From assembly GCA_030638325.1 (NCBI GenBank), contig DAOWEV010000048.1, forward strand, positions 1 to 26,480: a stretch of 26,480 nucleotides of DNA. The letters are read 5' to 3'. The notes under the pieces are model-generated. The model did not search any database. It worked only from the letters and a program-made list of their open reading frames with translations, and was not told where the DNA came from. This stretch comes from Bacteroidales bacterium. Its GTDB lineage: Bacteria > Bacteroidota > Bacteroidia > Bacteroidales > JAGOPY01. Every line of letters starts with the position of its first letter. Within the stretch, counting starts at the first letter, position 1. The position numbers and the translations under genes were made by a program. This document shows positions 15,277-23,309 of the stretch, piece by piece.

Positions 15277-17697
15277 TTATTCATATTTGAGCGACTCGGC
15301 CGGGTTTGTATGGGATGCCGTAATTGCCCTGTAAGAGGTGATTATCAATGCGATGATCAAGGCAAACAAACCCGACATAATAAATATCCACACATTTAAT
15401 GGTACCCTCTGATAAAACTGGTTCAGGAAAAACTCATCTATCAGAAAATAAGAGAGTGGCCAGGCAATAAAAGTGGCGATCAGTATCAATTTCACAAATT
15501 CTCCAGAAAGCAGCATGAAAATATGTATTATCGAAGCCCCCATCACTTTTCTTATACTGATCTCTTTGGTACGTTTTTCCGCCATGAAAGAAGCCAGTCC
15601 GAATAATCCCAAAGCAGCAATAAACATAATAATAAGGGTAAATACCAGGGATAACATACCGAGGTTTTTTTCATCTTCGTAAAGGCCTGATAGTTCATCA
15701 TCCAAAAAAGAATAGTCAAAAGGCCTTACATCTTCAAAGTCATTCCATTTCTGCCTGATAAACGCCAGCGTCTTTCCGGGATCTCCATGACCAATCTTTA
15801 TGGCAACATATCTGATGAAATAACGTATCTCAATTGGTCTTTCTTTAATATTCAGAACAAATGGGCCGGATGCCTCATGCAATGAGGTAGCATGAAAATC
15901 TTTGAAGACCCCAATAACCCGTTCATCTCCCGCGAGTGATCTGAATTTCCTGCCAAGCGCATCCAGGTTACTCCTCCATCCCAGGTGTTTTACCATGGCT
16001 TCGTTGATCAGCACGCTGTTGGCGGCATCAGTTTTAAAATCTTCTGAATAATCTCTTCCGGACACTATTTCTATTTCAAAGGTTTTTACAAAATCATGTC
16101 TGATCACCAGGGCAGGGAAAAAGTGCCATTCATCCTCCGGAACTCCTTCGGGCCGGAATTCATGAGTATTATGGGCAGCCCCGATGATATCGTCCATAGC
16201 TGTAACACTCAGAATATCCGGATTCTGTAAAAGTTCATTCTTGAAAGAGGTATATACCTCTAAGTCAGCCATTGCGGTTCTGTTAACAGGTAAAAGCACT
16301 ATATTATCCTTATTAAATCCCAGGTCTGTATTTCCAACATATTTTAGCTGGCTGAAAATAACAAGTGTGCCAACCAACAGGGCAATGGTTACTGTAAATT
16401 GAAACACTACCAAAATCTTTCTGCCTGTTCCACGACGGACCTCACTCCCTATCATTCCTCTCAATACGGAGATGGGCTTGAATGCCGACAGGAAAAATGC
16501 CGGATAAAGGCCTGAAAAAATGCCCACAACAAGCCATAAGATCAACACCAAAAAAAAGTTTGGTAAAGTGAAAAGACTGTTTATCTCAAGATCCTTTCCT
16601 GTAAAACCATTGAATACGGGCATCACAATCTCCACCAGGATAAATGCCAGGATCATGGAAATCAAGGTTAAGAACAATGACTCCCCCAAAAACTGCCCGA
16701 TCAGTTGTGAACGGTAAGCCCCTGTTACTTTACGAATGCCTATTTCACGAGCCCTTGTACCGGAAGTAGCCGTTGCCAGGTTCATGAAATTAATGGAGGC
16801 GATGATCAGGATGAAAACAGCGATAATGATCAGTATTCCTATGTAAGTAATATTGCTGTTCGGCTGTATTTCGTAATCCAGTTTCGACCTCAAATGAATG
16901 TCTGTAAGTGGCTGTGTATAGAGTGTGATACTTTCTTTTTGAGCATCGAAAAAAAACTTCTCCGTGAATTCCGGTAACTGCAATTCCAGTTGTTCGACAG
17001 AAGCGCCTTCAGATAACAACAAGTAAGTCCAACAGGGATTCCATACCCATGTATCCGGTAGTCTCCCACGAAACATATTCTTCACTGAACCCATCGATCC
17101 AATAAAATCGAAAATAAAATGCGATTGCTCCGGAACATCCTTTATAATACCGGTAACTTTTAAGTGCAAACCGGATTCAAAATCAATGATCTTGCCCAGG
17201 GGGTCCTCATCTCTGAAATATTTGCCTGCTATCGATTCGGTGATAACAACTGAATTGGGTTCATCAAGAGCAGTTTTTGCGTTACCGGCTATAAATTCAT
17301 GATCAAAAATTTCAAAAAAAGTAGAATCTGCAAAAAAGAACCTCTTTTCAATGAACTTCAGGTCTCCATATTCAATAAAATTCCTTGTCGACTGAAAATT
17401 AAAAATCCTTACAATATTCTGAACCATATCCGGATACTCATCTTTCAGCGTAAATGCCACAGGAAAAGGCTGGCTGGCAGAATTTTCACCGACACCTCCG
17501 AAATCATATACCATACACAATCTGTAAATCCTGTCGGCCCTGCTGTGGTGCCTGTCATATCCCAACTCATCAACCACGAAAAGCATGATCAGAATAAAAC
17601 TGGCTATGCCTATGGCCAGACCTGTCATGTTGACGAAAGAATATATCTTTTTCTTATACAGATTGCGCAGTAATATTTTTACGTAGTGGATGAACAA
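15277..17697 (-). CDS. MacB/FtsX-type ABC transporter permease (second permease of the cluster)
   Basis: This 806-residue paralogue has the same layout as the other two permeases. TM1 is at about 21-41, periplasmic domain 1 at 42-282, helices at about 283-303, 341-361, 379-399 and 428-448, periplasmic domain 2 at 449-680, and helices at about 681-701, 735-755 and 770-790. Coupling segments are REIGIRKVTGAYRSQLIGQF (317-336) and RTKEISIRKVMGAS (709-722). The GAYRSQLI-x-QFLGES core is shared with the permease at 9157, while the one at 18042 has GAARGQLIRQYLSES. The two are therefore probably a more recent duplication (inference). It follows the 91-residue gene by 53 bp of 7-bp words. It lacks its own ATPase domain and needs the product of 11696-12382 or another ATPase. 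Confidence 0.92.
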   Translation of the reverse strand: MFIHYVKILLRNLYKKKIYSFVNMTGLAIGIASFILIMLFVVDELGYDRHHSRADRIYRLCMVYDFGGVGENSASQPFPVAFTLKDEYPDMVQNIVRIFNFQSTRNFIEYGDLKFIEKRFFFADSTFFEIFDHEFIAGNAKTALDEPNSVVITESIAGKYFRDEDPLGKIIDFESGLHLKVTGIIKDVPEQSHFIFDFIGSMGSVKNMFRGRLPDTWVWNPCWTYLLLSEGASVEQLELQLPEFTEKFFFDAQKESITLYTQPLTDIHLRSKLDYEIQPNSNITYIGILIIIAVFILIIASINFMNLATATSGTRAREIGIRKVTGAYRSQLIGQFLGESLFLTLISMILAFILVEIVMPVFNGFTGKDLEINSLFTLPNFFLVLILWLVVGIFSGLYPAFFLSAFKPISVLRGMIGSEVRRGTGRKILVVFQFTVTIALLVGTLVIFSQLKYVGNTDLGFNKDNIVLLPVNRTAMADLEVYTSFKNELLQNPDILSVTAMDDIIGAAHNTHEFRPEGVPEDEWHFFPALVIRHDFVKTFEIEIVSGRDYSEDFKTDAANSVLINEAMVKHLGWRSNLDALGRKFRSLAGDERVIGVFKDFHATSLHEASGPFVLNIKERPIEIRYFIRYVAIKIGHGDPGKTLAFIRQKWNDFEDVRPFDYSFLDDELSGLYEDEKNLGMLSLVFTLIIMFIAALGLFGLASFMAEKRTKEISIRKVMGASIIHIFMLLSGEFVKLILIATFIAWPLSYFLIDEFFLNQFYQRVPLNVWIFIMSGLFALIIALIITSYRAITASHTNPAESLKYE

Positions 17698-17702
17698 TTT
17701 AA

Positions 17703-17737
17703 TTTTAAGTTTTAAATTATAAATTTTAAATTATAAG
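17703..17737. repeat. Heptanucleotide array between the 91-residue gene and the second permease gene
   Basis: Five 7-bp units occur: TTTTAAG, TTTTAAA, TTATAAA, TTTTAAA, TTATAAG. Together they fill most of the 53-bp gap. Confidence 0.65.
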
Positions 17738-17750
17738 CTGTTACCCAGAG

Positions 17751-18026
17751 TTACACTAAGGAGTCAGCGCGTTTTTTCCTAAACATAAGCGGGATCTTAT
17801 TGTGAATATCCGGGGCTCCGATCTCCACAAGTTCCCAGTCTTTCTCATATTCAGCAATTTTATGTTTCAAAACCGTTATCTTGTCTATTGCAGGAGCTCC
17901 TTTTTCCTCAAAACTCAGGAGTTCCACTTTATATTGAATAGTTCTTTTCCGGCCGTTGATCCTGACTTCTATTTCAACGTTCTGTTCAACCTCGATATCT
18001 GGTATTAGGACTACTATTTCTCTCAT
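17751..18026 (-). CDS. Uncharacterised 91-residue protein inside the exporter cluster
   Basis: I do not recognise a named family. The protein begins MREIVVLIPDIEVEQNVEIE, continues with beta-like alternating segments (VEIEVRINGRKRTIQYKVEL), then a predicted charged helix at about 48-66, and ends with VEIGAPDIHNKIPLMFRKKR. It has no signal peptide or membrane segment, so it is probably cytosolic. The start is well supported: on the minus strand AAGGAG lies 7 nt before the ATG, a strong Shine-Dalgarno sequence that is unusual in this window. It starts 15 nt after the stop of the permease at 18042 and is followed by another permease gene on the same strand, so it is very likely an operon member. 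A small adaptor or regulator of the permease-ATPase complex is one guess, with nothing direct to support it. Confidence 0.8.
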   Translation of the reverse strand: MREIVVLIPDIEVEQNVEIEVRINGRKRTIQYKVELLSFEEKGAPAIDKITVLKHKIAEYEKDWELVEIGAPDIHNKIPLMFRKKRADSLV

Positions 18027-18041
18027 TTTATTTCTCCTTTC

Positions 18042-20459
18042 TTATTCATGTTTTAGTGATGCTACAGGATTGATCCGGGTAAGTTGTATGATTTTCATAA
18101 GGACTGTTAAAAGAGCAAGTAATGTAACGAGGAGAGCCGTTATCAAAAAGACAGTAAAATTGATCCTGGTATGAAATATAAAGTTATTAAGCCAGTTATC
18201 GAGTGCCAAATAAGCGACCGGCCAGGCAATAACATTGGCTATCATGATCATTCTCAGATATTTTCCTGAAAACAGGAACAAGATATTAGACACACTGGCT
18301 CCCAGCACTTTTCTTATACCGATCTCCCTGGAACGCTGAATGATGGCGTATGATGAGAGTCCGTATAAACCAAGCACGGCAATAAAAATGGCAAGAACCG
18401 ATAAGTATAAGATGATCCTTCCCAACTTCTCTTCTTGCCTATATAAGCTATTCAGATCATCTTTTAGAAAGCTATATTCAAACGGTTCAGACGGAACAAA
18501 TTCAGCCCATTTATCTTCCAGGAAAGCCAGGGTTTCTCTCTTGTTTTTTCCGTCAATCCGAACAAAAATGTATGTATAAAATGGAAAGAAAGGAGCAAAA
18601 AAGGCCCCCTCAGTTGGCCTGTAGAGTGGTTCAAAATTAATGTCTTCGACAATGCCGATGACCTTCTTTCTTACGGTATCGTTGCCCAGTATCATTTCGA
18701 TGGTCTGGCCGACCGGATTATCTTCTATCCGGAGTTCCATGACTCCCCGTTTATTTAAAATTACCGCATGATTCGAATCCGTTTTCATCAGCGGATCGAA
18801 GTTTCTTCCTTCAATTATTTTTATCCCAAGTGTTTTTAAATAGTCAAAGTCGATATTGATTCCTGCAAGATTCATAGCTTCCCCATCCGGGATCTGATCA
18901 GAATAGGCAAGGATGATCGGGCGTAGTCCTCCCGGCACACTGAACGAGGCGCCTACATGCTGAATTGCCGGGTTTTGTAATAACCCGGTCTTGAATACTT
19001 CCAGTTTTGGTGTCAGGGTATTATTTGAATTCCGGATGATCACCAGGTTTTCTTTTTGAAATCCAAGGGGTTTGTTGTTCAGGTAGATGATCTGTTGATA
19101 GATGGTCCAGGCCCCGATGATCAGTATTATTGAAATAGCAAACTGGAATATGACAAGCGTTTTTCTGAATGGTTCGGAAATATTTTTGCCTTTCTCGAAA
19201 TGTCCTTTAAGAACCTCAACAGGCCTGAATGATGACAGTACAAAGGCAGGATAACTGCCTGAAAGTATCCCAATAAACAGGATGATCCCCGCCAATGTGA
19301 GGATCAATGGCAGGTTCTCAAAAAATACAAAGTGCAGTTCCCTGTTAGTGATCTGATTAAAATAGGGGAGGAATATTTCCACCATTACAGGAGCCAGGAT
19401 GGCAGAAATAACGGCCAGTATCAGCGATTCACTCAGGTATTGTCTTATAAGCTGCCCCCTCGCTGCGCCAAATACTTTTCTAATACCTACTTCAAGCGAT
19501 CTCCTGGCAGCGATGGATGTGGAAAGATTAATGTAATTGATGGAGGCGATAATGATAATAAAAATGGCTATAATGATAAAAATATAGATCTGCTGGATAT
19601 TCCCGTTCGGTTCAATCTCATTTCTAAGGTTTGAATAGAGATGTATCTTTTTGAGTGGAAAAAGATCCGGATTTAAAAATTTTAACCTCTCCTCAGGCCC
19701 ATAGGTCAGGCATAAATGCTCCAGCACTTTATCAACTTCATTAGGATTGGCGCCGGCCTTCAGCAAGAGATACGAATAAAAGCCATCATTCTCCCAGGTA
19801 TTAAGAAAGTTCTCCACTCCCTCAATATTTCTAATGGTAGACATGGAAAGCAGTATGTCAAAGTGAATATGGCTGTCAGAGGGCACATCCTCAGCAATAC
19901 CGGTAACTTTAAAATCCAGTTCTTGCCGGCCTGTCAAAGTTATTACCTTGCCAATGGGATTTTCATCTCCAAAATACTTGTAAGCGGTTGACTTTGTCAG
20001 TACAACAGTATTTGGCCAGGCCAGCACTTTTTCGGGTGCTCCGTCAAGTAATTTGAATGAAAAGATTTCGAATAGGGTTGAATCTGCAAAAAAGATTTTC
20101 GATTCTTTAAAAGACTTTTTGTCGATCTTAATAACCGCCTGGTTATCAAATCCTATTCCGGCTTTTAGAAGCCTTACATATTGTTCAACTCCGGGAACCT
20201 CTGCTGCCGCCTTTACAGGCAAAATGGAAGTACAGGTTGGATAGGTATACCCTCCTTCGGTAAGGTTTAGTGTATTATGGATCCTGTAAATGTTATGGTA
20301 ATTCTGATGCTGGCGATCAAAACCGAGCTCATATTGAACAAACAGGAATATTATAATAAAAGAACCTATTCCTACTGTCAGGCCGGCAATGTTTATCAAA
20401 GTATAGGTTTTGTACCGGAACAGGTTACGAAAAGCGATTTTAAAAGAGTTGAGCAGCAT
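18042..20459 (-). CDS. MacB/FtsX-type ABC transporter permease (first permease of the cluster)
   Basis: This protein of 805 residues (806 if the GTG directly before the ATG is used) has the same two-half organisation as its paralogues: TM1 at about 22-43, a periplasmic domain to about 290, a helix bundle to about 460, a second periplasmic domain, and three C-terminal helices. Coupling segments are LEVGIRKVFGAARGQLIRQY and RSREIGIRKVLGAS. It is the most divergent of the three. It begins 18 nt after the membrane-fusion gene stop, so the two are probably translated from one mRNA started at the sigma-54 promoter. This adjacency suggests that it is the permease that pairs with the fusion protein in a MacA-MacB-like assembly. 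Confidence 0.92.
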   Translation of the reverse strand: MLLNSFKIAFRNLFRYKTYTLINIAGLTVGIGSFIIIFLFVQYELGFDRQHQNYHNIYRIHNTLNLTEGGYTYPTCTSILPVKAAAEVPGVEQYVRLLKAGIGFDNQAVIKIDKKSFKESKIFFADSTLFEIFSFKLLDGAPEKVLAWPNTVVLTKSTAYKYFGDENPIGKVITLTGRQELDFKVTGIAEDVPSDSHIHFDILLSMSTIRNIEGVENFLNTWENDGFYSYLLLKAGANPNEVDKVLEHLCLTYGPEERLKFLNPDLFPLKKIHLYSNLRNEIEPNGNIQQIYIFIIIAIFIIIIASINYINLSTSIAARRSLEVGIRKVFGAARGQLIRQYLSESLILAVISAILAPVMVEIFLPYFNQITNRELHFVFFENLPLILTLAGIILFIGILSGSYPAFVLSSFRPVEVLKGHFEKGKNISEPFRKTLVIFQFAISIILIIGAWTIYQQIIYLNNKPLGFQKENLVIIRNSNNTLTPKLEVFKTGLLQNPAIQHVGASFSVPGGLRPIILAYSDQIPDGEAMNLAGINIDFDYLKTLGIKIIEGRNFDPLMKTDSNHAVILNKRGVMELRIEDNPVGQTIEMILGNDTVRKKVIGIVEDINFEPLYRPTEGAFFAPFFPFYTYIFVRIDGKNKRETLAFLEDKWAEFVPSEPFEYSFLKDDLNSLYRQEEKLGRIILYLSVLAIFIAVLGLYGLSSYAIIQRSREIGIRKVLGASVSNILFLFSGKYLRMIMIANVIAWPVAYLALDNWLNNFIFHTRINFTVFLITALLVTLLALLTVLMKIIQLTRINPVASLKHE

Positions 20460-20477
20460 CACCAGCAGGTGTTTAAT

Positions 20478-21728
20478 TTATTTAAAGATGAGCTTATCCT
20501 TATCTCCAAAAGCATCATATGACGACACGATCACCTGATCTCCCTGTTTTAGTCCATCCAGTACCTCATAATATTTAGTATTCTGGCGCCCTATCCTGAT
20601 ATCTCTTTTCACAGCAAATCCCCCTCCCGGATCCACCATATAAATCCATTTTCCTCCCGTCTGCTGGAAGAAGCCTCCTCTTTTCACAATGACTGCATCG
20701 GTAACACTGCTGAACATCAATCGCAGTTGCAAGGTTTGCCCTCTTCTGATACCCTTTGGAGGTTCATCCGAAAACAACAAATCTACCTGAAATGAACCTC
20801 TTCTGACTTCTGTGTAAATCTTATTAATGTACAGGTGAAAGGTTTTTCCGGAAAAATCAAATTCTGCTTCCTGGCCGATATGTGCTCTCGATACATACCT
20901 TTCATCAATATCTGCCCTTAATTTAAACCCACCTTGCATATCGATCTGCCCGAGCCGTTCACCGGCCCCTTTTGTCTGCCCGATCTCACTATTGAATGAA
21001 GACAACTGCCCTTTTGCAGGAGCTCTTACCAATAGTTTTTCCATGTTTCTCCGTAAGAGTTTCAGGTTATTACGCATACGTGTTATGGATGCGTTGATCT
21101 GCTTTTTCTGCTCTTCTGCAGAAACCGAATCCAACCGTTGCAGTTGAATCGAAATATTCATTTGCCTGACAGTAAACTCATAATCCCTGCTGACATCCTC
21201 AAATTCCTTGACAGTAATTATACTATCCCTGTAAAGTATTTTTTTACGTTCAAAATCCTTTTCTGCCTGATCGATCTGGTACAACAGATTTACAATTTCC
21301 TTCTGTCTTAAAAACTTATTCTGTTCAAGCGCTATCCGGGAATTCTGAAGGTTATTAATGGCATCATACATACGGGTTTCCTGGTCCATATAATTCAACT
21401 CCATATTGGCGTTTACCAGTTTCATGATACTGTCGCCCTGATCCAGCATGACGCCATCCTCAACATATATCTCTTCGACCGTACCACCCATCACCGCATC
21501 AATATAAATTGTCGTCAAAGGAAATATCACTCCATCCACAGGAATAAATTCCTGGAATTTCCCCGCCTTGACAAAGACAATGGAGATCTGATCTTTGTTG
21601 ACAAAAAGCCTGCTGGTTTTATCCCTGAAAAAGAGCAAATAGATAATGAAAAAAGAGAAAACTGTTATTGCTGCTATCTTCAATATCTTTGTTACCGTCC
21701 ATTTTTTCTTCTCAATGATCCTGTCCAT
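20478..21728 (-). CDS. HlyD/MacA-type periplasmic membrane-fusion protein
   Basis: This 416-residue periplasmic adaptor has one N-terminal membrane anchor (about residues 18-34) and no lipobox. A lipoyl half-motif lies near 80-100 (GGTVEEIYVEDGVMLDQGD). A long alpha-helical hairpin (about 110-240; rich in Gln, Glu, Arg and Lys) follows, then the second lipoyl half (LLVRAPAKGQLSSF, about 235-250) and beta-barrel and proximal domains to the end. Such proteins link an inner-membrane transporter to an outer-membrane channel. As first gene of the minus-strand cluster it has a very short leader behind a sigma-54 promoter at 21760-21774. No TolC-type partner is in the window. Confidence 0.92.
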   Translation of the reverse strand: MDRIIEKKKWTVTKILKIAAITVFSFFIIYLLFFRDKTSRLFVNKDQISIVFVKAGKFQEFIPVDGVIFPLTTIYIDAVMGGTVEEIYVEDGVMLDQGDSIMKLVNANMELNYMDQETRMYDAINNLQNSRIALEQNKFLRQKEIVNLLYQIDQAEKDFERKKILYRDSIITVKEFEDVSRDYEFTVRQMNISIQLQRLDSVSAEEQKKQINASITRMRNNLKLLRRNMEKLLVRAPAKGQLSSFNSEIGQTKGAGERLGQIDMQGGFKLRADIDERYVSRAHIGQEAEFDFSGKTFHLYINKIYTEVRRGSFQVDLLFSDEPPKGIRRGQTLQLRLMFSSVTDAVIVKRGGFFQQTGGKWIYMVDPGGGFAVKRDIRIGRQNTKYYEVLDGLKQGDQVIVSSYDAFGDKDKLIFK

Positions 21729-21759
21729 AAATATCTTGCTTTTTGGTATGCTTTTGGTT

Positions 21760-21774
21760 GCTAATTCTGTGCCA
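21760..21774 (-). promoter_or_regulatory. Sigma-54 (-24/-12) promoter of the exporter operon
   Basis: On the minus strand the sequence is TGGCACAGAATTAGC. The -24 part TGGCAC is perfect and the -12 part is TAGC against consensus TTGC, with the invariant GG and GC at exactly the required spacing. The predicted start of transcription is near 21748, giving a leader of about 20 nt to the ATG at 21728. The divergent gene encodes a sigma-54 activator, which strengthens the call. Confidence 0.75.
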
Positions 21775-21929
21775 TTAATACTAATACGTTGAATTGTTGA
21801 ATATTACACTACTATATACTGACTTATGCAATCTTTGGTGTTCATAATCGTTCAGTTTATGTACAAATACGAACATATAATATTTACTTTTACATTTCCG
21901 TTACAATCAAAAACTATATTCTCCTGAAG

Positions 21930-23309
21930 ATGGAAAAAATAAATGCAAAGATCCTGATCGTGGATGATGACCAGGATGTCTTACTGGCTGCCAGGTTATT
22001 TCTGAAACAGCATCTACAGGTTGTTCATACTGAAGAGAACCCGGAAAACATACCTGTTCTTTTAACCCATGAGAGTTATGACCTTGTTTTGCTGGATATG
22101 AATTTTGCTCCCGAGGCCACCAGTGGCAAGGAAGGGTTTCACTGGCTGAACAAAATCCTTGAGATCGATCCTTCCACAGTAGTTATTCTGATCACAGGTT
22201 ATGGCGATATTGAACTTGCGGTGCAGGGGATCAAGGAAGGAGCTACCAATTTTCTGCTGAAGCCCTGGGAAAACAAAAAGCTTCTGGCAACCATCAATAC
22301 CACACTTCAATTACGCAAGTCGAAAGTTGAACTGCAGGACTTGCGCAACAAGCAGAGAGTCATGCTGGCAGATCAGAACCAGGCATATTCCAATATGATC
22401 GGGAAATCACCTGCTATGGAAAATGTTATAGCTACTGCGAACAAAGTGGCTGCTACTGATGCCAATGTACTGATACTGGGTGAGAACGGAACTGGAAAAG
22501 AGTTGGTCGCCCGGGCTGTTCACAAAGCTTCTCAGAGGAAAGATGAGGTCTTTATCAGTGTTGACCTCGGGGCCATTACTGAAACTTTGTTTGAGAGCGA
22601 GCTCTTCGGATTTAAAAAAGGGGCTTTTACCGATGCCAAAGAGGATCGTGCGGGCCGGTTCGAGGCAGCCAGTAAGGGAACTGTTTTCCTGGATGAGATC
22701 GGGAATCTTTCACTCAGCCTGCAATCAAAACTATTGAGTGTATTGCAAAACAGGACTGTGGTCAGGCTTGGCACCAACAAAGAGATCCCCATTGACGTGA
22801 GGCTGATCTGTGCCACCAATATGCCCTTATACCAGATGGTCAATGAAAACAAGTTCCGGCAGGACCTTTTATACAGGATAAACACTGTTGAAATACATGT
22901 TCCGCCACTTAAAGAAAGGCTGGAAGATATTCCTTTCCTGGTCGACCATTTCCTGGAAATTTATTGCAAAAAGTATAAGATCCCGATGAAAAGAGTAAAT
23001 GAAGCTACCATGGCCCGCCTGAAAAAACACCATTGGCCAGGTAACATCAGGGAATTGCAACACGCTGTTGAACGAGCCGTGATCATGAGCGATTCGACTG
23101 TACTTCAACCACATGATTTCTTTTTGGCACAATCGGAAGATGAAAGACCTCAGGAGTTTGAAGCTTCGAATCTCAATATCCGTGAAACTGAAAAAATTCT
23201 GATCCGGAAAGTAGTGGATAAACATGGTGGAAATATCAGTAAAGCAGCCAAAGAGTTAGGCCTTACCCGGGCATCTTTATACAGAAGAATTGAAAAATAT
23301 GATCTATAA
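21930..23309 (+). CDS. NtrC-family sigma-54-dependent response regulator
   Basis: This 459-residue activator has three domains. The receiver (about 5-125) has acidic residues D12-D14, phospho-acceptor D56 (LVLLDMNF), T89 and K111. The AAA+ domain (about 150-385) has Walker A GENGTGKE (184-191), Walker B TVFLDEIGNL (251-260) and an arginine-finger region. The Fis-type helix-turn-helix lies at the C-terminus (GGNISKAAKELGLTRASLYR). The sigma-54 contact loop reads GAFTDA (231-236) instead of GAFTGA, a variant also found in working activators. It is divergent from the exporter operon and overlaps the kinase gene, so it very likely activates the sigma-54 promoter at 21760 when phosphorylated. No strong promoter of its own is seen in the 201-bp gap. 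Confidence 0.95.
   Translation: MEKINAKILIVDDDQDVLLAARLFLKQHLQVVHTEENPENIPVLLTHESYDLVLLDMNFAPEATSGKEGFHWLNKILEIDPSTVVILITGYGDIELAVQGIKEGATNFLLKPWENKKLLATINTTLQLRKSKVELQDLRNKQRVMLADQNQAYSNMIGKSPAMENVIATANKVAATDANVLILGENGTGKELVARAVHKASQRKDEVFISVDLGAITETLFESELFGFKKGAFTDAKEDRAGRFEAASKGTVFLDEIGNLSLSLQSKLLSVLQNRTVVRLGTNKEIPIDVRLICATNMPLYQMVNENKFRQDLLYRINTVEIHVPPLKERLEDIPFLVDHFLEIYCKKYKIPMKRVNEATMARLKKHHWPGNIRELQHAVERAVIMSDSTVLQPHDFFLAQSEDERPQEFEASNLNIRETEKILIRKVVDKHGGNISKAAKELGLTRASLYRRIEKYDL

Noticed and set aside
21741..21762. Plus-strand sigma-54 promoter for the regulator gene
   Set aside because: TGG and TTGC are present, but the distance between the GG and GC pairs is too long by three bases.
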